Shown here: positions 1-12,840 of the stretch, piece by piece | Layout of the letters: the number at the start of each line of letters is the position of its first letter | Numbering within the stretch: position 1 is the stretch's first letter | Assembly (NCBI GenBank): GCA_025642065.1 | Contig: JAODUP010000126.1 | Span: 564,501-628,500, forward strand | DNA: 64,000 nucleotides | Direction: 5' to 3' | Source: Paralvinella palmiformis | Taxonomy: Eukaryota; Annelida; Polychaeta; Terebellida; Alvinellidae | Notes under the pieces: generated by a model | Told to the model about the DNA's origin: nothing | The model's database searches: none | Seen by the model: the letters and a program-made list of their open reading frames with translations, nothing else | Position numbers and translations under genes: made by a program

Positions 1-26
1 TATATATATATAACTGTATATGTGAA

Positions 27-133
27 TATATGGATGATTCCATAGGGAAACAAACACAGGTATGAATCGGATTCGAACTTTAACCTGAAGGTTTGTAGCG
101 GTGTACTGTTATCATTGCGCCATCTGAGAAGCC
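27..133 (-). mobile_element. tRNA-headed SINE fragment (family S3)
   Basis: On the minus strand a polymerase III style head is visible: an A-box-like stretch around TGGCGCAATGATAACAG and a B-box-like AGTTCGAATCC about 40 bases later, followed by a shared tail that ends in TTTCCCTATGGAATCA. The same unit occurs at 45,062-45,166 (+) and, more diverged, at 18,960-19,040. It is too long and poorly folded to be a real tRNA gene. Confidence 0.6.
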
Positions 134-149
134 GAATGTTGATATCATT

Positions 150-235
150 TGTATATGATATGATATTTTATTATATGATATCATATGATATATGACATAT
201 GATATGATATGATGCGATATGATATAATTTAAACA
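150..235. repeat. Degenerate ATGATATC-type tandem repeat
   Basis: Repeated short blocks of TGATATGATATC and close variants. The same array is present in mirror orientation at 44,950-45,040 in the other arm of the inverted duplication. Confidence 0.7.
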
Positions 236-570
236 AAGTGGAGGACCTGTATAGCCGATAAAAGCTGTCTTCCTGAACGTCCCTGGACATATAATAATAT
301 CATATGATACTTCTCTCCCCAGGACAGAGACGAAAGAAGACAAACAAAACACTTGAATGGGATGTATTTAAAGAAGATTAAATAATAAAAAGGTATTGTA
401 TGTACGTATGAGGTGAGTATATATGTATGTGAGTATATATGTATGTGAATATATATGTATATGTGTATGTCTGTATATGGGTATGTACGTAAATGGATAT
501 GTATCTATCTATGTAAAAGTGTATGTAGAAACCAGAAGTTTTGCGGACTCCGATTGGTGGGAGAAAACAT

Positions 571-625
571 TCAAATATCGCAGCGCCCCTATCGGCAAAT
601 AGAGAAAGTCGTAGCTATAACGGAT
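571..625 (-). repeat. Short dispersed motif R8
   Basis: The minus strand reads a block containing GCTACGACTTTCTC and then CGATAGGGGCGCTG. It is repeated at 44,570-44,624 (the duplicated arm) and, in a quite different context, at 62,678-62,722. No function is evident. Confidence 0.5.
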
Positions 626-894
626 ATGTTTTGGTACAGAAGTGGGATTCTCTATTTCAAGGATGTGAGATCATGTTAGAAAATCGGAGAATAATCTTAT
701 CTTGATATTTTATTTAAAGATTAAACCGCCAATAAATTACACAAAGCCCAAACTAACATGAGTGATAACCGGTTATTATAACTCACACCTAGACTGACTG
801 AGTGACTTTGTTAGTCGCCGCGAGACACGCTTTTGACATATAGACAAGGATGACTTCCTATGAACATATCTCACTTAGAAGAACAAATCGTTGA

Positions 895-1960
895 TATGTT
901 TTGTGATATTGTTAGTGTTTAGACACAATTATGTACAATATCCTCATTTGGCCATTCGTCTCACAAACTGACTGTGAGAAATTCATACAATTATTATTTC
1001 TTTGATATTTTGAATATTTAGAAGAGATTTATATAATTATATCTGTAATAAATGTGAACATTTCCCTAGAATCTTCAACAAAACAATTATTATCTATCTT
1101 TCTGGTGGATGGCCAGAATTCTTTTATCTTATATTTCTAGCAGATTTCGTCTTTTTGTTAAATTAACTAAATGACCTCAATCTAGACTCAAACTAGATAG
1201 ACGATGTATGAATATTGTTTAACGACACATCGGCACAATTTAGGTCATTTAGTGTCCTCAAACTGAAACTAGGAAGATAAAAATATCTGATAACAAAACA
1301 TTATAACAAACAAACAAATAACATTTAGTCATTATCACAATGATGATGAAATCCTTCGGGTATGTTTACCGATTTCTTGACAGACACCATGGACTATAAA
1401 ACAGCCAATAGGGATGTTGATCCTGACGCCACAATCCGGCTGTTGTTCTGAATTCCAACAATTACTAACGATTTAGGAACATCATGCGATCTAAATGGAA
1501 AGAAGGCAGAGACAATGACCCAGATCAGGCGTAGATATCCAGATCAAAACATCCTTGCGACTGTCGTAATCCGGTAATCAATTTTCCATTTGTCTTCACC
1601 GAACTATGACAGGATTTAATTTACTCCCAATTCCTGTTTATTTTTGGCGGCCATTATTGAGGACATGGAGACAGAAAGCTCAAAAGATACGTTCTTCACG
1701 GAATCGAATAAGTCAATGTTGGATGAATGCCAAAAAAAAAAACGAAGATGACCAAATCCTTTAGACACATGTCTCATCTCTGTGATGTCATCGGCTCAGC
1801 CTTTCCTTCATCTCGACAACCGTTTGTTTTCTTTCGCTCATTTTCTGGTTTTGACTTTAATGTCGACTGAAGGTAGTAGGTCAGATCCGGATTAGATGAG
1901 TCTATAATTACAGTTAACATATAGATGAACAGAAAAGAGACAGTCATATAACATATTTAT
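895..1960 (-). repeat. R1 repeat, copy a
   Basis: A dispersed repeat recognised by shared blocks, read on the minus strand: CATCCAATCCGGATCTGACC-like start, GATGACATCACAGAGATGAG, AATAATGGCCGCCAAAAATA, a stretch beginning GTTCGGTGAAGACAAATG, and an outer end near ACTAACAATATCACAAAACA. No intact protein is conserved between copies; short frames in it are shadows. It lies in the left arm of the inverted duplication, and its partner copy is 40,918-44,320. Confidence 0.8.
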
Positions 1961-1964
1961 TAAG

Positions 1965-2110
1965 GATGAGTGATATATGAGTGATATATGAGTGATATAT
2001 GAGCGATTATCGCCGACAGAATCCCTGTGGGCGTGACATATTTGTCGCGTACGAAAAGCGAATTAGCTGGTTCCCACAGGCTGATGAGTAGACCAGACAC
2101 ATGCTTAGGT
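1965..2110. repeat. GAGTGATATAT tandem units followed by motif R3
   Basis: Four copies of an 11-base GAGTGATATAT-like unit lie at 1,965-2,005. They are followed by R3, a conserved block that includes CTGTGGGCGTGACATATTTG and ACGAAAAGCG. R3 also occurs at 13,150-13,240, 39,905-39,985 and 59,966-60,045. Confidence 0.6.
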
Positions 2111-2266
2111 ATACGCACACATCTATTAATATGTGGAGGTATGGAACATTTTATTTTAGATTAATGTATGTATAGTTGTATTTGTATTTAGATTTATGGA
2201 GATAGGTCTCGAAGGATGTTTAGATATGTTGATGCTCTGTGCACGTTGCCTCTTTATATGTACCCT

Positions 2267-3120
<854 letters not shown>

Positions 3121-3129
3121 GAACGAGAT

Positions 3130-4270
3130 ATATTCATGTTAGTAGCTTATTTAGCTAAATATATATTATCAGCCATTAATTGACAAGAATCTATCATTTA
3201 TACACATAATCTTATTATGACAATAGTCGACGACAACAATAATGTATTATCATCAGTCTATATGAGGGGGAGGGGTATCTATCCATTATCTTAATGTCTA
3301 ATGGGTTTACTAATGGCTACAGACTATTACCATCTAAATCCTTTATCAGGCTCATACTACAGCAGTCCGACCATTAGGTATACAGTAATTGTATCCATTC
3401 ATCAAAATATCAGACAAAAAGCAAATTGCGACAGAATAATAAATAGAAAAAAATCATTTTCCCTTCGACAAAAAGATCCTTTTACAGAATACGAGACTTA
3501 TTATATATTCTTTTTATATCTGGCTTCAGACAAAACATGTCATCAGTACTGACAACGAAATGCGGCTTTGTGGCTTTTGCCGCGGCTTAATAAATCGTAA
3601 TTAATTATTAACATTGATAAACAAACTATAATCACCGTTAATCTCCATTAGATCAGAGAAAAAGAAGGAAATACAGTGTCTTCCTCATATTAATATAAAT
3701 ATTTTGATTTGTTACGACATTAACTAGGTCTTATATTTCTAAACCATTTTTACCTCAGATCCACGTATTTACAAGTCCTCATCATCCTCAAGTCTAATCC
3801 ATAAACTCTGGATCACTAGATTATATAATTGTTACTGGAGTCCAGTTACATCAGGAGAGATTTATTTATCTTAATCTATAAAAAAGTAAAATTGTTTATA
3901 AAGATTGTTATTATATGATACACGTTATTGTGAAGATGTTTTTTTTACTGTCCGATGTCTCCATCGTTGATGATACTAGATTAAAAAAGATAAACATATT
4001 ATTATTTATAAAGGACAACGAGATAGTAATATTACTCCTAACTTAATTATTTAAAAATGGTCGTTCAGAGCAAATTATAAAAACAAAATTTTGATTAAAT
4101 GTTGTTGGTTTACAGTCATATCTGTATACACAATATGACAAATTTGATGGTCAACACCGACCCCAAAGGTAATGAAAGATGAAATATTCCTCGATATAGC
4201 TAGGTCGGGATTTGACCCCGAATACTAGAACTTGGTAGGTTACCGCGCTATCATTTCCACCAAGAAGAAG
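3130..4270 (+). repeat. R2 repeat, copy a (with S4 SINE head at its end)
   Basis: A dispersed unit of about 1.1 kb shared with 16,520-17,455 (-), 37,765-38,468 plus 39,258-39,395 (-), and 48,745-49,735 (+). An 83-codon frame at 3,301-3,552 is nearly repeated at 38,176-38,430 but is broken in the other copies, so I do not call it a gene. A conserved GC-rich block (TTTTGCCGCGGCTTA followed by AATCGTAATTAATTA) lies near 3,575-3,612. The last 125 bases (about 4,141-4,264), read on the minus strand, form a tRNA-like SINE head with the B-box-like GGGTCAAATCCC. Confidence 0.8.
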
Positions 4271-4283
4271 ACCGTAAACTTAT

Positions 4284-4284
<1 letters not shown>

Positions 4285-4353
<69 letters not shown>

Positions 4354-4410
4354 GCAGACAGACAGACATATTGACAGACAGACACAGGTCTTGTGGATAC
4401 AGGTATATAT

Positions 4411-4445
<35 letters not shown>

Positions 4446-4447
4446 TA
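4285..4447. repeat. (AT)n arrays flanking a GACA cluster
   Basis: (AT)n at 4,285-4,349, a short GACA-rich cluster, then (AT)n at 4,402-4,446. Frames on both strands here are repeat translations. Confidence 0.95.
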
Positions 4448-4596
4448 TTAACAAATACCTAGAAAAAATGGTTAATTGTCCTAGTTTAAAACCTTTTATC
4501 GATAATTCGATGACTATGTTAATAACTACACATAGTTTATGTTATATTAAAAAAAGATATAAAAATATATGTTAGCACGAGTAATTTTGTATATAT

Positions 4597-4900
4597 GACC
4601 TGTCCATATTAATAACGAACTGTACGGCCACATGATTGTCGAATATGTTACTGTTGCTACTAAAGATCATATACAGAAATAAAATTTAATGTGAAGAAAC
4701 TGGAGTCTGTAGAGAAGACTAAATCTAGTATATGTCCCGTTATGTGACTTAAATCATTTACATGATGCGTTAATCCATGTGTGTCCCATATACTACTAAA
4801 CCATTAGGACATTTAAATCGTCAATTATTTGTAACATTATATGGGATAATGACTCTGTTATATAGTTACTAAGACCATTCATTAAGAAATAAAGAGTTTT
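4597..4900 (-). mobile_element. LINE endonuclease remnant
   Basis: Nucleotide-level similarity to 57,710-58,021, which encodes the end of an APE-type endonuclease in a LINE on the same strand. Shared blocks include CCATATTAATAA-GAACTGTAC and the region around TTTAGACCATTCATCCAA / CTAAGACCATTCATTAAG. The reading frame is full of stops here, so this is an old decayed copy. Confidence 0.6.
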
Positions 4901-4928
4901 TAAATAATCCATTTTGTTTTGATGGAAG

Positions 4929-5040
4929 GACATATAATAATATATGTTACAATTAATCTGTATAATGTATATTACCTGAAAAGTTCAGGTAATATACATA
5001 TTACCTGATTATACAGATTAACTGTAACATATATATTATA
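4929..5040. repeat. Near-perfect palindrome
   Basis: Two arms of about 50 bases are reverse complements with only a few central bases between them. They meet at CCTGAAAAGTTCAGG near 4,975-4,990, and both outer ends read ATATATGTTAC (or its complement). The right arm has an extra copy of the ATTACCTG element. It could be a foldback remnant or a small MITE. Confidence 0.85.
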
Positions 5041-5045
5041 GAAAA

Positions 5046-5780
5046 TCAGGCCAAGAAATTAACCTTAAAAACTGGAAGCACACATTTGCTACCAGACCTT
5101 TGTTCAGGGAGCAAATGTAATTTACTGACAGGAAATATATTGGAAATATATAATTGTAATATATGTATTTTAAATATCACTTCAACATATTGTTTTGCGA
5201 TCTTTATGTATATTATGATCAATAAACAATGGTAATACATGTATGTAATAAATAATGTACTATATGAAGTTTGTATATGTTGTTATGTGTGTTAGAACTA
5301 CCTATAACTTTACATATATATTGCAGAAGGAATAGCTAGTAGAGGTGGCTTAGTAATGTCTAATGATATCAAATAGTTACACTAGAAACGTTCACTCCAC
5401 ATTAATATACGGCCTGCGAATCATCTCGACAGACAGCCAACACCTGCTGATGGGTTTATTGGGATGATACTGATTTTATATTTTTTGTCCTTCAAATGTT
5501 ACTCTCATCAAATTATTCAATTAATTTGATGTCAAGTTGGATCCCTCGTCTATTTTAATCTTTTTCATTGTGGAAAAACCATCTTCGTAAACTGATGTTG
5601 ATAATCAATAGAGCAATATGGCAAGTACTACAAGAAATATATGACTGTAGTCATCCTTATCGTGTGTAAAATGTGACTTCAAATAATTACAAGGAGTGGC
5701 ATCCTGAGAGTTTGTAGAGTGTTATTCTTACCACTGGGATATTTAAACAACTGAAAGTTGACGTATTTATATGTGAATAT
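5046..5780. other. No feature recognised
   Basis: AT-rich DNA. I see no repeat shared with the rest of the window and no convincing coding frame. A 64-codon minus-strand frame at 5,046-5,240 has no recognisable similarity. Confidence 0.5.
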
Positions 5781-5782
5781 CT

Positions 5783-5798
5783 ATCTATCTATCGATCG

Positions 5799-5861
<63 letters not shown>

Positions 5862-5862
5862 A

Positions 5863-5917
<55 letters not shown>

Positions 5918-5954
5918 ATACATACACACATACACACACACGCACACGCACACG

Positions 5955-5985
<31 letters not shown>

Positions 5986-6003
5986 ATGCACAAACACACA
6001 CAC

Positions 6004-6040
<37 letters not shown>

Positions 6041-6042
6041 TT
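5783..6042. repeat. (TATC)n, (CA)n and (AT)n microsatellites
   Basis: About 33 TATC units (5,783-5,917), then CA/CGCA repeats to 6,003, then (AT)n. The 115-codon frame that spans this block reads repeat sequence. Confidence 0.95.
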
Positions 6043-6294
6043 CAAGTCACAGATTTATTTCAGAACATAAAATTCCATATATGTGTGATAAAACGAAGAA
6101 AATAACATTAATAAACTTTTAAAATAAGATAGTTTTTTTATCACCTAGCACATGAGCTTGAATGCTGATAAAAAAGGAAGTACGTCTTTTATTAGCGAAT
6201 TGCTGGGATCACCGTAAACGTGATTTAAAACTATAAACAGTTTTGGGGACCGAAACCTGGAATGAGTCACTGTTAATATTAACATAAATTGCAG

Positions 6295-6522
6295 TTAAAC
6301 TCTCCCACTGTTGAATGACAAACGATTAACGGTAGATATGATTAAATGTCGCCATAACACGTTTATATATATAATGTTATACTTGGAGCACAAATTAGAG
6401 CTATTACTATTACAAAGGAATCGTGTAAATAGTTTTAATTTAATATCCAAAGAATATCTTTTGAAAAGTCTATTTTCTCCGGAATAAAGTGATTTGACAT
6501 ATCTGATTATATCATCATCTTC

Positions 6523-6557
<35 letters not shown>

Positions 6558-7061
6558 TGGTATGTTCATCGTGTATAAATAAATATAAATACATGTTATT
6601 AGATACAAATGTCAGGGAAACATTATAAACACAGAGTAGGTAATATTTACTTTAAACACATACGCTATGTGTTTTACTCTCAATAAAAATATAAATATTG
6701 TAGCGCCGAGATCGGCAAAGACATCAAACAGTATCTGGAGACACGATGGTGAGGCAGCTGTGATACAATTATCATCTTCATGCATCAAACGATTCACGAT
6801 CGGGCCATTCATACTACAACCAAATACAACTCTGATATAACTAATCTCGTCCTCGTACGTATTAAACAACACAGGTGACGTAAATTTAGAATACTTACTC
6901 GAACGTATGCATTCAGTATCATAATACGACAAGAAGGATCGAGACAGCATCAAAATTAGATTTAATAAGTTTGTTAAAGATAAATTAATACGACCAGGTG
7001 TTTTCGAAGCATCAAGATAACAAATATATATTGGATTGGAGCGTTTTGTTAACAATACCAT
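6295..7061 (-). pseudogene. LINE reverse transcriptase fragment, broken
   Basis: Two minus-strand frames in different phases (7,061-6,612, then 6,594-6,295) together look like the middle and end of a LINE reverse transcriptase. In the first, a palm-like YLDASK is followed by PVLFNTYEDEIS and GCSMNGPIVNRLMHEDD. HEDD stands where the catalytic aromatic-ADD box is expected, so that box is mutated. The usual GVRQG stretch just before PVLFN is missing. The second frame reads DDIIRYVKSLYSGENRLFKR, which fits the thumb-side region of the same family. The natural Asp run there has been expanded by a TCA/ATC microsatellite at 6,512-6,557. A SINE lies just upstream at 7,111-7,298. Identification rests on remembered family motifs. 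Confidence 0.65.
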
Positions 7062-7110
7062 TTGTTATAGATTATACATGGGACTTGTTATTTAATGTTC
7101 CCGGTGCTAG

Positions 7111-7298
7111 ATGATGATTGATTGATGTTTTACGGCCACTTTTGTCCACACGGTAGGCTAAATGGGCCGAGCAACCTCCAAAGGTAATGAAGCGAAGTCA
7201 AAGATGAAACACCTTTCAGATATGGCCACGACGAGATTCGAACTCGGGTGGTAGTGGTTTGTGGCCCAACGCGCTACCAGTTAGACCAAGGAGGCGCT
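7111..7298 (-). mobile_element. SINE S1, copy a, close to full length
   Basis: On the minus strand it starts GGCGCCTCCTTGGTCTAACT, carries an A-box-like TGGTAGCGCGTTGG and a B-box-like GAGTTCGAATCTC, then a central domain (TTCATCTTTGACTTCGCTTC, ATTACCTTTGGAGG, CCATTTAGCCTACC) and a tail AAAACATCAATCAATCATCA. Seven copies are in this window. A tRNA-derived head with a conserved central domain is typical of invertebrate SINEs; I do not assign a published family name. Confidence 0.85.
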
Positions 7299-7299
7299 A

Positions 7300-8000
7300 G
7301 ACAACAATAAATAAGTTCTTACAATGAACACACACATCTCTAGTTAGGTGATTATACGCGTAAACAGGGACTTAATACTATCATTTAAATACGTACTAAC
7401 GTGAGTTATCTCCAAGACTTGTAGTAAGGTACAATGATAAGAACGATTATCGAGAATACATACTGCCGTGTCCAGACTGAATATAATTAATACCTTTATT
7501 ATTATAAATATCACCTATTAATAACTTGTAATAGTGATCATATCACACCTTAGTTATAGTATTTTCACAGATGAAATGCTTTCGATGGATCAAGAAAACA
7601 AATACTTACTGAACTCTAGCGTTGATTATGGTTTTCGTTATGTCTTGAGAGTATATATACAAATTCCAATGCAACGATTTTGTTAAATCAAAACGAAAAG
7701 TTTGTAAATAACAATGTAATGGCTTTAGACATAATTGTTGTTGATAATGGGAACAATAACTTAGCAACTTAAAAGGCAAACAATTATGTATAAAAATGAC
7801 ATTAAAAGTATTAGAATGTGAATACATAAAGTGTTTACATTGTACTGAGTCAGTACCTACACATTACCAATTTGACAAGTTCATCTATTATATACGCCAT
7901 GTTATGGGCAGATAACTGAGAAAATTATCATTTCCAATTGTCAATATCATTCATAACGGATATAATTGATTAGAAATATCGCAGTTAAAGTTTAACAACT
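7300..8000. other. No feature recognised
   Basis: AT-rich. A 73-codon minus frame at 7,606-7,827 resembles nothing I recognise. A donor-like GTAAGT read on the minus strand near 7,605 is not backed by a coding exon. Confidence 0.45.
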
Positions 8001-8009
8001 TGTAATGAT

Positions 8010-8090
8010 GATCCTCAGTATTATAAATCCTCAGTATTATATATCCTCAGTTTTAAAAATCCTCAGTATTATAAATCCTCAATATTCCAG
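8010..8090 (+). repeat. Tandem repeat of about 16 bases, five units
   Basis: Five imperfect copies of ATCCTCAGTATTATAA. It is followed by unassigned DNA to 8,270. Confidence 0.8.
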
Positions 8091-8277
8091 TCATCAAACG
8101 AGACAAAGATTCTCATATATAAAACAACAATTCCATATTTGGTAATACCCCCACTTTACGTCTAATTAACCTTTACGTCACTTTTCTAGAGTAAATTTCA
8201 GTAACTCAGCTACGTCACCTACGCCATAATAAAAGGAGGTGAAATAAATAAATCTTTGACTGGGCACTCCTAGTAGG

Positions 8278-8291
8278 TTTATTGTTGTTGT

Positions 8292-8332
<41 letters not shown>

Positions 8333-8338
8333 AATTAT
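8278..8338. repeat. Trinucleotide microsatellite with mirror change
   Basis: TTG units, then (AAT)n switching to (ATT)n at about 8,310, which makes a small perfect palindrome. The stretch 8,340-8,850 that follows shows no recognisable feature. Confidence 0.85.
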
Positions 8339-8849
8339 TTCCATGAACAGTGTTACTTAGATTAGATCATTCACTGAATGATAAATGTTAATGTTTTGTT
8401 TTGATATTTTCCCATTTCGTTATAATATAGTGTAATTGGTAGCCAAACTCTACTGTACAGGTCTACACCAGGAGCACAAATTACAGATCAGTAAAGTCTC
8501 CATTTCTGATTATTTTTATAAGTTCTTAGAGTAATATTTTATGAATCGCTCCAGAATTCTAAAAACCTTCAAGTAAATGAATTGGGAAGGGATGAAAGGG
8601 TATTTGTTTTCTTAAATAATGTTTTCTGTCATTTAATATATGTAGAATGAAGTGATGTATACACATTGGCATAGCTGACTGTTTTCAGGGTAAACACGTA
8701 GGTAAATAAACACTTTTTGAAAGGTCAAGTATCCGGAATATTTGCATCCGATTCTGAAAACGGAACATTTTATAATAATCTCGCAACGAAACCAGAAAGA
8801 TACCGCGATAACGAAACGCCAGAAATACAATCAAATGTATAACTTGTAA

Positions 8850-10620
8850 TCCTGATCAAAGGGATACTCAAACCCTTCGGTGTTTTCGCCCTTTCCAGAA
8901 CAAGCACAACATACCATAAAAACAGTCAATCGGGATCTTGATCCTGACGCGGGATTAGACTGCCCTCAGTTCAAACAATCAAAAAGATTTAGGAATACAA
9001 CGCGAGCGAGCCGGAAAGAGGGCAGAGACTATGATCCAGATCAGAAGTAGATCTTTCATTTGTCTTCACCGAAATATGACAGGATTTAATTTACTCGCAA
9101 TTCCTGTTTATTTTTGGCGGCCGTTATTGACGTCGCCGAGACAAAAATCTAAAGGATACGCTCTCCAAGGAATCGAATAAGTAGATGTTAGATGAATGCC
9201 AAATCGGAGATGACCAACTCCCGCAGACAGATGTGTCATCTCTGTGATGTCATACGCTCGACCTTTTTTTCCTTCGTGTCGTCAACCTTTTGTTTTGTTT
9301 CATCGATTCCCATTTCGCCTTTGATGTCTAACGAAGAAAGTAGGTCAGATCTGGCTTGAATGAGTCTGTCCCCATTACAGTTAATAGACGGACGAAAAGA
9401 AGGACAACGGATAGACACGTATCACGTTTATGACGTAGAGTCAGGATATGGAACATATGACGGGTTCTGGCAGATTCTTCAAACTCCCTCCAGCTGTAAC
9501 CTGTTCTCTTTATGTCTGTCAGGAGATCCCTTCTCCACGTATTTCTTGGGCGTCCTCTTTTTCTCATTCCTTGTGGGTTCCATGTTAGGACCTGCCTGGT
9601 GATAGTTGATGCTGGTTTCCGGAGTGTGTGGCCAATCCACCCCCATCGTCTCCTTCTGATCTCATTTCCAGGATTCCGTTGGTGTGTTTTCTCCCACAAG
9701 TCGCTGTTACTGATGGTGTTTGGCCAGCGAATTTGGAGGATTCTTCTCAGACAGTTATTAAAAAGAGTCTGTAATTTTTTGGTGGTGGTGTTAGTTGTCC
9801 TCCGTGTCCCTGCTCCATACAGTAGTATAGACTACACATTGGAGTTAAACAGGCTTATCTTTGTGTGTAATGAAAACACTTTGGAGCTGCAGATGTTCTT
9901 GAGCTGTATAAATGCTCCTCTAGCCTTGCCAACCCCTGTCTTAACATCCGCATCTGTACCATCATGTTTACCAATAATACTACCCAGATACGTGAAGGTC
10001 TCTACCCCGTCAATTTCATTTCCTCGCAGTTTGACTTGCTCCATGCTGACTGCCTTTACCTTGAGGATTTTTGTTTTACCTTTATATATATTTAACCCCA
10101 CTCGTGAAGAGATAGCTGCCAGTTCACTTGTCTTCTCCTGCATCTGTTGATGGCTGTGGGACAACAATGCTAGGTCTTCGGCAAAGTCCAGGTCTTCAGG
10201 TTGCGTATTTAGTGTCCACTGTGTTCCATTTCTTCTCTCATTTGTGCATATCTTCATAATCCAGTCGATGACCAGAAGGAAGAGGAATGGGGACAGCAAG
10301 CAACCTTGTCTAACTCCAGTCTTCACTTCAAAGTGTTTCGTTAGTTGTCCACTATGTATTACTCTACAACATGTTCCTACATAGCTCTTCTTAATTCTGG
10401 CAGATAGAGTCCAGAAAACTGGATTATTTCTGTGTTCTCGTTGTCTAACTGGTCGTTTATTAGTAAATATTTTTGTGTTTAAGGAGATAGTATGTGGTTC
10501 TTTGTTGAACAAGTTGGACAAATCTTCAATTGAATTATATAGTTTCGTGTTTGCAGATGGTCTACATATCTGTTTGTGAGTTTTGTCTTTGATGATGACA
10601 TTAATGGGATGTCAGCATAG
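8850..10620 (-). repeat. R1 repeat, copy b, interrupted by a LINE
   Basis: R1 blocks run from about 8,870 to 9,460 on the minus strand. The inner extension of R1 resumes at about 10,430 and runs to 10,620, matching 48,130-48,400 (GTCTAACTNGTCGTTTATTA, then TATATAGTTTCGT). The LINE at 9,466-10,430 sits between them. Paired inversely with the copy at 13,835-15,183. Confidence 0.75.
9466..10430 (-). pseudogene. LINE reverse transcriptase, truncated at both ends
   Basis: One minus-strand reading frame with a single in-frame TAG at 9,832-9,834. It covers the reverse transcriptase from the finger region to the C-terminal tail: KTGVRQGCLLSPFLFLLVID (RT motif with RQGC.LSP), then LDFAEDLALLSHS where the catalytic box reads FAED in place of FADD, then the typical RIGHT-like WGWIGHTLRKP and GMRKRGRPRNTWRRDL. 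These are marks of the RTE-type or related LINE clade. The 5' part is absent, as expected of incomplete target-primed reverse transcription, and the 3' end stops inside the tail. The Asp-to-Glu change in the catalytic box and the stop make it inactive. Confidence 0.8.
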
Positions 10621-10678
10621 ATACAACGTGAGGTGCTTTACAAATTTCCTTAATGCAAACGTGCATCACTGGATACTA

Positions 10679-10935
<257 letters not shown>

Positions 10936-11510
10936 GCAATGTTGCTTACCTAAATGTTGGAATACGACTTACACGCGGAGCTTAAAATTTAGAGCTTATT
11001 TTGTCAAATGAAAATCGTCATAGAAGATAAGTGTCTTAATTGATATATTAATACATCAAGTGTATTAAAAATACTTACATTTGCTGAATCTAATTTCGCA
11101 ATTTTTGTTATGGAGCGCGTGTTTTGTAAATTTGTTTACTTCTAAGGATCAGATATTTGGATAATCTTTGAAATGTTCTTTCTATGATATATCCATTCAG
11201 ATGTCAATTGTCTTTTTCATAATAAAAATTAGGACGGTCACATATAAATAGCTTTGGTAAATAATTATTAGATGGTACTCTGATTGAATATACCAACAAT
11301 TTGATTGGCACATGTTCTTAGAATAATCCAAGACTACTTTCTTCTACCACTAACGACCACAAGACAGATACACATTCTAAACAACACAAAATAAAACAAC
11401 TAAACAAATACTTAGAAAAGTAATAATTCCTAAGAGTTAGGTTTGTGAAAGGAGTTCGGGATCTCCTCAGTATTATTTGTCCAAGTTGTTTTAATTTTAT
11501 GGTGCACACA
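10936..11510. other. No gene; weak similarity to 13,590-13,750
   Basis: The stretch 11,040-11,200 loosely resembles 13,590-13,750 (both have a TTATGGAGC motif followed by a TTGTTTA motif). This may be another old repeat. No coding frame is supported. Confidence 0.3.
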
Positions 11511-11519
11511 TTTCTCTTA

Positions 11520-12820
11520 TTGGAACATGTCTGTCAGCATTAAAAGGCAAGATTATCGGAATTGGAATATTAAACTTAACTGGGAAAAGCTTATTAATTT
11601 CAAGAAGGAACCGTTAGCTGTTAAAGAGAGGAAATATTACACCCAATTTCGGAAATCTGAAGGGGAACAGGTACAGGCGAAAGAAAGGGCCGTGATATGT
11701 TCGGAGTCCTACTTCAAAATGTGCTAAAATCAATAAATATCACAACACCGAAATAAACCTAGACTAGACACTGTACACACACAACTATAATACCAGTACA
11801 AAGAAATTACCGGTTTAATGTATTAACCGTAACAAAAATAACATGACAAGATACGCTTCATAGAAGAATGAAATATCTACACGTTTTGGAAAGACCAATT
11901 CCAAGAAAACAAAATATTCTAGGGGAAAACAAAAGAAAAATCAGAAGGCGACAAGATATTCCGGATTCATCTGAATCCACGCAGAAGAGACCCTCCATTG
12001 CCATCTTCATTAGTAGAGATGTCTCCATCCTGTCCTCTAACAGTGAAATGGAAGGATAATATGGGAGGGGGGGGGAGATACCTTCGTCTTTTCCAGCTGT
12101 GATAACAACACACAGAATAAAGAAAGTATAATTAATGTGGCCAGCTATAATTTTTAATTATAATGGATACTGGAGACCTTCCAGCTAATTCATCCTCAGC
12201 AAAGATGGCTATCCAGCTGGAATATTAACCGGAAGCCGGTTTTCAGCATTTCACTAGCATCCTGAAGAAGGATTGAGTCAATAAAAAATCTCTTTATTTT
12301 TAATGTTGGATTAGATGATAGAAGAATTATTTCAAAATTTAATAACAATGATGACCTGGGTACGAACTAGTTATTTAAAATAAACGAATCTAGCCAATTG
12401 TTTGGAATCTTAAAGTCTCAAATCTCACTTTTTCTAAGAATTTGTTTAAATAAATACAATTATAGACGAAACGTAGTATATTCTATCTTGATCATTTTAC
12501 TAAAGAAACATCTCAAAAAGATAGCTGTTCGACATTAGACGCAAACATGTCACCGAACTATAAATAGAACAACGCCGCATTAATTTAACTAATCCTACAA
12601 ACAGTCTGTGGGTTCGGAACCACGTGTGACTAAAACTCTGGCTCTAATATAATATATGTTTATATTGCTCCAAACACAATATGTAGTTGAGAGTAACAAC
12701 GAATTTCGTGTTAGAATTAATGGCCATAGATATGCGATTAATTAAAAAACGTCGTCTTCTGCGTTATTCGTGAAACGTTTAGAACATGCGCAGAAAAGTA
12801 AAGACATGTCCGAACCATAT
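11520..12820 (+). repeat. R5 repeat, copy a
   Basis: Shared, in the same order and orientation, with 20,500-21,373 and 22,950-23,410. Clear blocks: GGTTTAATGTATTAACCGTA, TCATAGAAGAATGAAAT, GATGTCTCCATCCTGTCCTC, AACAACACACAGAATAAAGA, then AACAACGAATTTCGTGTTA near the end. Short frames at 11,527-11,727 and 11,868-12,059 are not preserved in the other copy, so I do not call genes. Confidence 0.8.
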
Positions 12821-12840
12821 ATATATATATATATATATAT

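Noticed and set aside
3301..3552. 83-codon frame repeated at 38,176-38,430 as a conserved protein
   Set aside because: The two copies belong to the recent inverted duplication; the frame is broken in the other R2 copies.
9512..10150. 212-codon plus-strand frame
   Set aside because: It is the antisense of the LINE reverse transcriptase, which has clear motifs on the minus strand.
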